From CAZRDB01 sp964598695 (GTDB taxonomy: Bacteria > Armatimonadota > Zipacnadia > UBA1398), in NCBI GenBank assembly GCA_964598695.1, contig CAZRDB010000247.1:1-6368 (forward strand): DNA of 6,368 nt, written 5' to 3'. This document shows, in pieces, positions 1 to 5,566 of this stretch. The position numbers and the translations under genes were made by a program. Position 1 is the first letter of the stretch, and each line of letters starts with the position of its first letter. The notes under the pieces are model-generated. The model did not search any database. It was not told where the DNA came from and saw only the letters and a program-made list of their open reading frames with translations.

Positions 1-20
1 GGAACTGGGGGTAGTCGACC

Positions 21-1778
21 GTGCCGAAGAAGACCACTGAGCAAGAGAGCCGTGACGAGCGCACCCCCGCTTCCGAGGAGTCGCTCCCGTCGCCCGCTCG
101 GAGGGGCCGGGCGGTCAACTGGACCGTCAACATCCTCTTCGTCCTCGGCGTCGTGCTGTTGTTCGTCGCCTTCTACGCCAGCACGGTGATCGAGGGCTCG
201 GCCCGCACGCGCTGGACCCGGATCTTCGCGGGCGCGGCGGCGGCGCTGTTCGTCGGCGGACTCGCCGTCGGCTGGCGCGAGCTGCTCGCCTGGCTCCGAA
301 CCCGCGCCACCGTCGAGGGCCTCTATCGCCTCGTGTACATCGCGGCCGCCTGGGCGATCATCGGCTTCGCCGTCTACATGGGCGGCCGCTACCACGTCCG
401 GAAGGACCTCACGGCCGAGCGGATCTTCTCCCTCTCCGACAAGAGCATCGAGGTCGTGAAGGACCTCCAGGAGCCGGTCGAGATCCTCTCCTGCATCAAG
501 AAGGCCGATGGGATCGACAAGGCCGACGACCTGCTGTCGCTCTACGAAGCCCTCGGCGGCAAGCTCTCCGTCGAGCGGCTCAACCCGGACAAGCACTACG
601 CCAAGATGGTCTCGATGGGCCTCGAGACGAAGGACAACGTGGTGGTCGTGCGGCGCAAGGGCACCACGGTGAAGTCCGGCAACGCCCAGACGATCAGCCT
701 GTTCGAGCTGAGTGAGCAGAAGATCACCAGCGCGATCCTCGCCGTCGCCTCGAAGGAGAAGAAGAAGGTCTACTTCCTCGAGGGCCACAACGAGCTGTCG
801 CTCGACGAGGCGGGTGCGACCGGCATCACGGGCCTCAAGAGGCTGCTCGAGGACGACCAGTACGCGGTCGCCGGGCTCAACCTGGTGACCGAGAAGACGG
901 TGCCCGCGGACGCCAACGCCGTGGTCATCGCCCGGGCGACGATGCCGATCCAGGACAGTGAGGTCGAGGCCCTCCGGACCTACCTCAACGGAGGGGGCGG
1001 CGTGCTCGTCCTCGCCGCCAACCGGCTGATCAACAAGGACGCGCCGGACTTCGCGGCCCTGCTGGGCGACTACGGCATCGCGATCGAGGCCGATCTCGTC
1101 GCCGACCCGGGCTCGCCCGCGATCGAGGGCGCGCCCTTCTGGTTCGGCGTGACCGGCAAGCGACTGACCAAGCACCCGATGACCAACGCGATCGCGCGTG
1201 CGGGTGTCTTCTTCGACAGCGAGACCAGCTCGCTGCGCCTGCGCGAGAGCCAGCAGCCCCCGCAGCAGCCGGGCATGCCCCCGCAGCCGGACGATTCCGC
1301 GCCGACCGCGATCGCGAAGACCACCGACCTCGGCTACGCACAGACCGAGGTGCCGCTCCACACGAGCCGGACGCCGGCCGACACGCCGGGGCCGCTCACC
1401 GTGGCCGCGTGCGCCGAGAGGCCGGTCGGAGGCGACCTCGAGTCGATGATGGACCCGACCGCGGCGAAGGATGCGAAGAAGTCGAAGGTCGCCGTCTTCG
1501 GCGACGGCTTCCTCGCGTGCGACGCCGACCTGTTCGACGACCAGAACGTGCAGGTCCAGGGCGGCCGGCTCCGCACGGCGGGGACCTACCTCGTGCGGGA
1601 CGCCATCCACTGGCTCACCGACTCCGAGGACCTGATCTCCATTCCCCCCAAGGAGGACAAGGACGCGCCGATCCAGCTCGAGCGCAAGCAGATCGCCTGG
1701 AACCGCTTCTTCGTCCTCCTCGGCCCGATCCTCCCCCTCGCGCTGGGGCTGTGGGTCTGGTACCTGCGGAGAGGCTAG
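21..1778 (+). CDS. GldG-family ABC transporter auxiliary membrane protein
   Basis: This 585-residue inner-membrane protein belongs to the GldG / ABC-type uncharacterised transport family, whose members work with an ABC ATPase and ABC-2 permease. What is exported is unknown. A charged cytoplasmic N-terminus (1-33) precedes three predicted membrane helices (about 35-54, 67-84, 101-121). A large soluble, probably periplasmic part follows. Family signatures in order are RKDLTAERIFSLS (127-139), EQKITSAILAVAS (232-244), VYFLEGHNE (250-258), a sEVEALRTYLNGGGGVLVLA block (313-332), VAVFGDGFLACD (490-501) and RDAIHWLTDSEDLISIPP (526-543). A final helix (563-581) ends in YLRRG. A Gln/Pro-rich insert lies at 411-424. 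The start is GTG, with a G-rich stretch (7-11) about nine bases upstream. The next gene begins one base after the stop, so the two are co-transcribed. The two extra N-terminal helices differ from the single one I expect in Flavobacterium GldG. The family call is firm; a role in gliding is not implied. Confidence 0.88.
   Translation: MPKKTTEQESRDERTPASEESLPSPARRGRAVNWTVNILFVLGVVLLFVAFYASTVIEGSARTRWTRIFAGAAAALFVGGLAVGWRELLAWLRTRATVEGLYRLVYIAAAWAIIGFAVYMGGRYHVRKDLTAERIFSLSDKSIEVVKDLQEPVEILSCIKKADGIDKADDLLSLYEALGGKLSVERLNPDKHYAKMVSMGLETKDNVVVVRRKGTTVKSGNAQTISLFELSEQKITSAILAVASKEKKKVYFLEGHNELSLDEAGATGITGLKRLLEDDQYAVAGLNLVTEKTVPADANAVVIARATMPIQDSEVEALRTYLNGGGGVLVLAANRLINKDAPDFAALLGDYGIAIEADLVADPGSPAIEGAPFWFGVTGKRLTKHPMTNAIARAGVFFDSETSSLRLRESQQPPQQPGMPPQPDDSAPTAIAKTTDLGYAQTEVPLHTSRTPADTPGPLTVAACAERPVGGDLESMMDPTAAKDAKKSKVAVFGDGFLACDADLFDDQNVQVQGGRLRTAGTYLVRDAIHWLTDSEDLISIPPKEDKDAPIQLERKQIAWNRFFVLLGPILPLALGLWVWYLRRG
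1768..1774 (+). promoter_or_regulatory. Shine-Dalgarno sequence of the DUF4340 gene
   Basis: GGAGAGG lies inside the last codons of the GldG-family gene. It is 5 bases before the GTG at 1780 and 14 bases before a second in-frame GTG at 1789. The spacing favours the 1780 start. The same heptamer precedes motA and motB, which suggests it is the normal ribosome binding site of this genome. Confidence 0.6.
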
Positions 1779-1779
1779 G

Positions 1780-3489
1780 GTGGTCGGCGTGAGCAAGCGA
1801 CACATCCCGGTCCTCGTCGCGGTCGCGGCGGCCGTCGTCCTGGGCGTGGTGGTCAAGACCACGCAGCGCGGCGCCGTGGCCGAGAAAGGCACGCTGGTCG
1901 ACGCCCAGAAGCCTGACCTCGTGCGGATCTCGGTCGACTACTGGCCCGATCGCGACGCGGCCTACGACAAGAGCCTCGAGAGGCTCAAGAGGGAAGCGGA
2001 GAGGGCGGCCGAGTCGGGGGCCGAGTCGGCGGTCGAGAGTTCCGTCGAGTCGGACACGCCGGCCTCGCAGGCCGACGCCAACGTCAAGCGCATCGTCCTG
2101 CACAAGGTGGTCGAGGGCGAGGACCAGTACTGGATGCTCGACGAGCCGCTCCACTGCCGTGTCGATCCGACCACCTCGGACGGTCTTGTCGGCCGGCTCT
2201 CGATGCTGAAGTCCGAGCGTCTGGTCGAGCGGGAGAAGGGCGAGCAGCTCGACCCGAGCGAGTACGGGCTCGACCGCCCCGTCGCGCGGGTGACGATCGA
2301 GACCGGCAAGGGCAAGACCCTCACGCTCGACATCGGCCGCAAGCACCCGACCTCGACCTCCGAGCGCTACGCCCGGATCGACGGCTCGGAGGCCGTGGCC
2401 GTGATCGCCGGCTCGCTGCTCTCCGATCTCACGCGCGAGGCCAAGGAGATCCGCGACAAGCGGCTGTTCACGCTGCAGAGCAGCGAGGTCCGGGTCGTCG
2501 AGGCCGGTCGGAGCCGTGAGCCGGGCGGCGAGGCGGGCGAGAGTGCCGAGCCGGAGAGCGCGCCGCCGTGGGAGTCGCCCGACTCCAAGAAGACGCCGGC
2601 CCGGGACAGCTACCGCCTGGCGAAGACCGAGACCGCGAAGGGCGACCCGAAGTGGGAGCTGAGCGGCTCGGTGACCGCCGAGGCCGACGCCAACGAGTGC
2701 TCCATGCTGCTCTCGTCGCTCACCGCGAAGCGCGCCGACGAGGTGATCGTCGAGAAGCCCAACGAGGCCGATCTCGTCCGGTACGGCCTCAAGGAAGCGG
2801 CCCACTCCTACACCCTCACGGGCCGCAAGAAGCACACGGACACCAAGAAGGACTGGAGGACCGATACCACGGAGACCCTGTGGATCGGCAACAAGACCCC
2901 CGACGGCGGCAAATACTACGCCCTCGTGAGTTGGAGACCCGAGATCGTGACGATCGCCGCCGAGGGGTTCGAGGCGGTCTCGACCTCCGCGGCCGATCTC
3001 CGCAAGAAGGCGCTGCACGACATCGCGCAGGCCGATCTGGTCTCGATCCGCACCGTGCGCGGCGGCTTCGAAGCCAAGCTCGACTACGACCGCAAGGAGA
3101 AGGAATGGAAGCTCGCCGGCGGCCAGAAGACCAAGGAATTCGCGGTCACCGGCCTCGTCAGCGGGCTCGCCAACCTGACGGTCGCGCAGTACGTCACCGA
3201 CGAGCCCGGCGACCTGGCCACCTACGGCCTCGACCAGCCCGTCGCGACGGTCACGCTCACCCCGAAGAAGGGCGAGCCGGTGACGATCTACTTCGGCAAG
3301 CCGGCCACCAACAGCCCGACGCAGGTCTACGCCAAGCGCGCCGACCGCAACCAGGTGGTCGGGATCGACTCGTACCGGCTGAACGCGATCCCCGAGAAGC
3401 TCTCGGAGATCGCCGACGTGCCGGCCGCGCCCGAGCCCGAGGTGGAGTCCGCGGCGCCCGCCGAGTCGGCGCCCGGGGCCACCCAGTAG
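1780..3489 (+). CDS. DUF4340 domain-containing membrane-anchored protein, three tandem repeats
   Basis: This 569-residue protein has a short basic N-terminus and one membrane helix (about 9-26). The rest is probably periplasmic. It matches DUF4340 proteins, which typically follow gldG-like genes in ABC exporter operons and have no established biochemical role. The body contains three diverged copies of one module (about 117-213, 291-400, 442-543). Each opens with a W-x-L or WML strand. Each then has a helical stretch, a YGL signature (EYGLDRPVARVTI, RYGLKEAAHSYTL, TYGLDQPVATVTL), a G-K or G-N turn and a strand with aromatic or basic residues. Linkers between modules share an R-D/K-K pattern (RDKRLFTL, RKKALHDI). 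Low-complexity Glu/Ser/Ala stretches lie at 66-98 and 243-272, and the C-terminus is a Pro/Ala/Glu tail (547-569). The gene starts one base after the GldG-family stop, so the two proteins are probably made together and act in one complex. An alternative GTG start is at 1789. Confidence 0.85.
   Translation: MVGVSKRHIPVLVAVAAAVVLGVVVKTTQRGAVAEKGTLVDAQKPDLVRISVDYWPDRDAAYDKSLERLKREAERAAESGAESAVESSVESDTPASQADANVKRIVLHKVVEGEDQYWMLDEPLHCRVDPTTSDGLVGRLSMLKSERLVEREKGEQLDPSEYGLDRPVARVTIETGKGKTLTLDIGRKHPTSTSERYARIDGSEAVAVIAGSLLSDLTREAKEIRDKRLFTLQSSEVRVVEAGRSREPGGEAGESAEPESAPPWESPDSKKTPARDSYRLAKTETAKGDPKWELSGSVTAEADANECSMLLSSLTAKRADEVIVEKPNEADLVRYGLKEAAHSYTLTGRKKHTDTKKDWRTDTTETLWIGNKTPDGGKYYALVSWRPEIVTIAAEGFEAVSTSAADLRKKALHDIAQADLVSIRTVRGGFEAKLDYDRKEKEWKLAGGQKTKEFAVTGLVSGLANLTVAQYVTDEPGDLATYGLDQPVATVTLTPKKGEPVTIYFGKPATNSPTQVYAKRADRNQVVGIDSYRLNAIPEKLSEIADVPAAPEPEVESAAPAESAPGATQ
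2011..2052 (+). repeat. 12-base periodic GAG-TCG repeat inside the DUF4340 gene
   Basis: Codon pairs for Glu-Ser recur every 12 bases, starting at 2011, 2023, 2035 and 2047 (GAGTCG, GAGTCG, GAGAGT, GAGTCG). They encode four ES pairs separated by two small residues (residues 78-91). The stretch lies between the membrane anchor and the first DUF4340 module, so it probably encodes a flexible acidic spacer. Its copy number could vary by replication slippage without breaking the frame. Confidence 0.6.
2128..2418 (+). repeat. DUF4340 module, copy 1
   Basis: Residues 117-213 form the first of three diverged protein repeats. Landmarks are YWMLDEPL at the start, EYGLDRPVARVTI in the middle (161-173), LTLDIGRK (181-188) and a closing VAVIAGSLLSDL (207-218 region). 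The best alignment partner is copy 3. Boundaries are approximate and were set by eye. Confidence 0.6.
2650..2979 (+). repeat. DUF4340 module, copy 2 (most diverged)
   Basis: Residues 291-400 begin KWELSG, carry RYGLKEAAHSYTL (334-346) in place of YGLDxPVAxVT, then ETLWIGNK (365-372), KYYALVSW (378-385) and VTIAAEGFEAV. The copy is longer than the others because of a charged Lys/Asp/Thr insert near 349-364. The Asp and Pro of the YGLD-x-P signature are lost. Confidence 0.55.
3103..3408 (+). repeat. DUF4340 module, copy 3
   Basis: Residues 442-543 begin EWKLAGG, then carry TYGLDQPVATVTL (481-493), VTIYFGKP (501-508), QVYAKR (515-520) and VVGIDSYRLNAI. The YGLD-x-PVA-x-VT core is nearly identical to that of copy 1, 320 residues earlier, which supports duplication of one ancestral module. 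Confidence 0.6.
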
Positions 3490-3508
3490 ACGACTGACGG
3501 CCGAGTGA

Positions 3509-3540
3509 AGGGGCCCGGGCGCCACGGCGCTCGGGCCCCT
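3509..3540 (+). terminator. Strong GC-rich hairpin, probable terminator of the GldG/DUF4340 operon
   Basis: The hairpin starts 20 bases after the DUF4340 stop. Arms 3509-3522 and 3527-3540 pair over 14 bp with one G-T wobble (3518/3531) and a four-base CACG loop. The outer end is A-T and the rest is almost all G-C. No T tract follows (the next bases are GTGCCTCCAC), so it is not a textbook intrinsic terminator. U-less hairpin terminators are proposed in GC-rich bacteria, and the position between two gene blocks supports this role. It could also stabilise the 3' end of the upstream mRNA. Confidence 0.65.
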
Positions 3541-3578
3541 GTGCCTCCACAGCGCGATTGGCAGAGGAGGCGGGGCCG

Positions 3579-3608
3579 TTGACAGGGAACCCCTGGTCTG
3601 GATCGAAC
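3579..3608 (+). promoter_or_regulatory. Candidate housekeeping promoter for the motAB operon
   Basis: A perfect TTGACA -35 hexamer lies at 3579-3584, in the gap after the terminator hairpin. No good -10 follows. The best choice is TCGAAC at 3603-3608, 18 bases away and only three of six matches to TATAAT. Transcription would start near 3614, leaving a leader of about 48 bases before motA. No flagellar sigma-28 or sigma-54 site could be seen. The exact -35 match and the correct location are the only support. Confidence 0.35.
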
Positions 3609-3615
3609 GGCCCCA

Positions 3616-3642
3616 GAGCCGTGCCCCCCGTACCGACGGCTC
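3616..3642 (+). promoter_or_regulatory. Inverted repeat abutting the motA ribosome binding site
   Basis: GAGCCGT (3616-3622) and ACGGCTC (3636-3642) are perfect 7-bp complementary arms around a 13-base loop. The right arm ends at the base before GGAGAGG (3643-3649), the likely motA Shine-Dalgarno sequence. It could be a leader hairpin affecting motA translation or a protein binding site. A further ACGGC at 3607-3611 could pair with the left arm instead. The repeat is short and may be chance. Confidence 0.3.
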
Positions 3643-3661
3643 GGAGAGGCAGACAGAAGGC

Positions 3662-4450
3662 GTGGATTTCTCAACCATAGGCGGCCTGGCGGGCGGCGTG
3701 CTCCTGATCGTCGCCGCCATCCTCCTCGAGAAGGGGACGCTGGGACACTACGTCTCGGCCGCCGCGTTCATGATGGTCATGGGCGGCGCGTTCATGTCGG
3801 CCTGCGTGGCCTTCCCCATGGACCGCGTCGTCGGCTCGCTCCGCCTCTTCCTGCGCGTGATCCGGGCCGAGAGCTACGACCCGGCGCCGCTCGTCGAGAC
3901 CCTGGTGCGGATCACCCAGAAGGCCCGCCGCGAGGGCCTGCTCGCCCTCGAGCCCGACATCGAGGAGATTCCCGACTCCTTCCTCCAGCGCGGCCTGCGG
4001 CTCGTGGTCGATGGAACCGACCCCGTCGTACTCCGCGATATCCTCGAGAACGATATCCGGCTGATGCGGGACCGGCATGCCGTCGGGCGGGCCTTCTACG
4101 AGCACCTCGGCCGCATGGCCCCGGCGTTTGGCCTGGTCGGCACTTTGGTCGGCCTCATTACGATGCTGTTCGAGATGAACAAGAACCCCGAGAACATCGG
4201 GAGCGCAATGGCTGTCGCCCTCACGGCGACCATGTACGGCGTCGTCTCGGCCAACCTGGTCTTCGTCCCCATCGCGACCAAGCTGAGCGGCCGGAGCGAG
4301 CATGAGGCGATCGCGCGGTACATGATGCTGGAGGGCGTGATCTCGATCCAGAGCGGCGAGAACCCCTCCGTCCTCGAGGAGCGGCTCCAGGTCTTCCTCC
4401 CGCCCAAGCTGCGTGGCGGGCCCGAGGAGCCGGCGGCCGAAGAGGAGTAG
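3662..4450 (+). CDS. motA: MotA stator subunit (flagellar-type motor proton/sodium channel)
   Basis: MotA forms, with MotB, the ion channel that converts ion flow into torque. This 262-residue protein has the usual MotA length and layout. Helices lie at about 4-22 and 30-50, then a cytoplasmic domain (51-150), then helices at 153-173 and 184-206, and a charged tail. The cytoplasmic domain has the family GLRLVVDGTDP (111-121) and a downstream ILENDI. The two functional prolines correspond to P154 in APAFGLVGTLVGL and P203 in ANLVFVPIA (equivalents of E. coli P173 and P222). The start is GTG; the protein then begins MDFSTIGGLAGG, exactly where MotA proteins normally begin, with GGAGAGG 12 bases upstream and AAGG closer. 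The long cytoplasmic domain separates it from ExbB/TolQ and from short Agl-type proteins. The C-terminus ends in acidic EEPAAEEE. motB follows after 60 bases. Confidence 0.93.
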   Translation: MDFSTIGGLAGGVLLIVAAILLEKGTLGHYVSAAAFMMVMGGAFMSACVAFPMDRVVGSLRLFLRVIRAESYDPAPLVETLVRITQKARREGLLALEPDIEEIPDSFLQRGLRLVVDGTDPVVLRDILENDIRLMRDRHAVGRAFYEHLGRMAPAFGLVGTLVGLITMLFEMNKNPENIGSAMAVALTATMYGVVSANLVFVPIATKLSGRSEHEAIARYMMLEGVISIQSGENPSVLEERLQVFLPPKLRGGPEEPAAEEE

Positions 4451-4493
4451 GCGCGCTCACACTCACGCCCCGGGTCGCGCCCGGCCCGAGCAC

Positions 4494-4501
4494 GGAGAGG
4501 A
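4494..4501 (+). promoter_or_regulatory. Shine-Dalgarno sequence of motB
   Basis: GGAGAGGA lies 9 bases before the ATG at 4511. It supports that start over later in-frame codons. The 60-base gap between motA and motB otherwise holds only a weak 5-bp hairpin (4470-4484) and no sign of a new promoter. Confidence 0.65.
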
Positions 4502-4510
4502 CAGGCTGCC

Positions 4511-5566
4511 ATGCGAGGCGGGGGGCAAGAGGGAGGCCACGGCGGCCAGGAGCTGTGGCTGATCACCTACGGAGACCTGGTCACCCTGCTCATGGCCTTC
4601 TTCGTGATGCTGTACGCGACGCTGACCGGCAAGGCCCAGGGCGCGGGCGAGGCGGTCTCCGAGGCGATCAAGAAGTACCAGTTGGAGGTCTTCCAGGAGA
4701 TCTCCAGCGGCGCCCAGGGCGGCGGTCTGATGGTCCCCGGGTCGGCCAAGCTGGCCCTCCTGCAGTCCTCCGGCCCCGACCTGATGCAGCGCGACCTCGC
4801 CGACTGGACCACCCACGTCACCGGCTACGCGGATGTTGAGGGCTCCGGCGACCAGATCAAGGTCACACTCAGCTCCGACGTCCTGTTCGACAGCGGCTCG
4901 GCCGACCTCAAGCCCGACGGCCTCGAGGCGCTCCAGGACCTCGCGATGATCCTGCTGCAGCACCCGGGAGACGTGACCGTCACGGGCCACACCGACGCGC
5001 GCCCCTTCGGCGCCGGCAACTCCGAGTACGGCGACAACTGGATGCTCTCATCGGCCCGCGCGGTGAACGTCGTGCGTGTCTTCCAGCAGGCCGGCCTGCG
5101 CCCACGCCGGCTGAAGGCGGTGGGCTACGGGGCAACCCGTCCGCGCAAGGCGGAGGGCCGCACCGGGGCGGAGTTCGACGCCTGGCAACGCCGCGTCGAG
5201 ATCATCATCACCCCCATCTCCGACCTGCTGGAGACGCAGGAGGGGCTGCTGTACTCCGAGAGCGAGGCCGCGCTGATCGCCAGCACCGCGCCCCCCTCGC
5301 TCGCGGTGCCTCCGGGCATGGAGGGGATGCACCTCCCCACGGGCTACGAGGCGCCGCCGACGCCCTCGGGCGAGGCCGGGCCCGGGCCGCTGGGGGAGCC
5401 CCCGGCCGTCGGCTCGGTCGCCGTCGATCGGGAGAGGCCCGAGGGAGCGCCCCTGCCGCTCCCCGACATCCCGGGCCGCCCAGCCGAGTCGCGCGGCGAG
5501 CCCGCCGAGCCTGCGGAGACGGCCGACGAGCCCGCGGCGCCGGCGGAGGGATCCGCCCAGCCATGA
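4511..5566 (+). CDS. motB: MotB stator subunit with OmpA-like peptidoglycan-binding domain and long C-terminal tail
   Basis: MotB is the MotA partner. It carries the ion-binding aspartate and anchors the stator to peptidoglycan. A short Gly-rich N-terminus leads into the single membrane helix (about 16-37) with WLITYGDLVTLLMAFFVM; D22 is the expected ion-binding residue. Residues 41-65 would be the plug and linker. The OmpA-like domain spans about 115-235: VLFDSGSADLKPDG (124-137), VTGHTDARP (157-165), NWMLSSARAVNVVRVF (176-191), VGYGATRP (204-211) and RRVEIIITP (227-235). Beyond it, residues 240-351 form an Ala/Pro/Glu/Gly-rich tail with no recognisable domain, probably disordered in the periplasm. 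Total length (351) exceeds typical MotB because of this tail. The ion used (proton or sodium) cannot be decided by eye. The stop codon overlaps the start of the next gene (ATGA), implying translational coupling. No other flagellar gene is in the window. Confidence 0.93.
   Translation: MRGGGQEGGHGGQELWLITYGDLVTLLMAFFVMLYATLTGKAQGAGEAVSEAIKKYQLEVFQEISSGAQGGGLMVPGSAKLALLQSSGPDLMQRDLADWTTHVTGYADVEGSGDQIKVTLSSDVLFDSGSADLKPDGLEALQDLAMILLQHPGDVTVTGHTDARPFGAGNSEYGDNWMLSSARAVNVVRVFQQAGLRPRRLKAVGYGATRPRKAEGRTGAEFDAWQRRVEIIITPISDLLETQEGLLYSESEAALIASTAPPSLAVPPGMEGMHLPTGYEAPPTPSGEAGPGPLGEPPAVGSVAVDRERPEGAPLPLPDIPGRPAESRGEPAEPAETADEPAAPAEGSAQP
5545..5551 (+). promoter_or_regulatory. Shine-Dalgarno sequence of the nucleotidyltransferase gene, within motB
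   Basis: GGAGGGA lies within the last motB codons, 11 bases before the ATG at 5563. Together with the ATGA overlap it supports this start and re-initiation by ribosomes finishing motB. Confidence 0.5.

Noticed and set aside
1..14. Possible last codons (NWG then TAG) of an upstream ABC permease
   Set aside because: It would fit the usual operon order, but 14 bases cannot support a gene call; another frame stays open to a TGA at 38-40.
2568..3497. Second + strand frame of 309 codons inside the DUF4340 gene
   Set aside because: The product is Arg-rich, typical of an out-of-frame reading of GC-rich coding sequence, and the conserved repeats lie in the other frame.
3558..3573. TTGGCA-type possible sigma-54 site before motA
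   Set aside because: The GG at -24 is present, but no GC occurs at the required 10-base spacing.
1615..3720. Very long minus-strand open frame (about 700 codons) across the DUF4340 gene and the intergenic gap
   Set aside because: It is antisense to a clear family member. Its composition is dominated by Arg, Leu, Gly and Ala as expected from GC-rich complement, and no domain is recognisable.
3662..4450. ExbB/TolQ alternative for the MotA gene
   Set aside because: The long cytoplasmic domain with GLRLVVDGTDP, the four-helix layout and the MotB partner all point to MotA.
4470..4484. Small hairpin CCGGG/CCCGG between motA and motB
   Set aside because: Five base pairs in GC-rich sequence are expected by chance, and no T tract follows.
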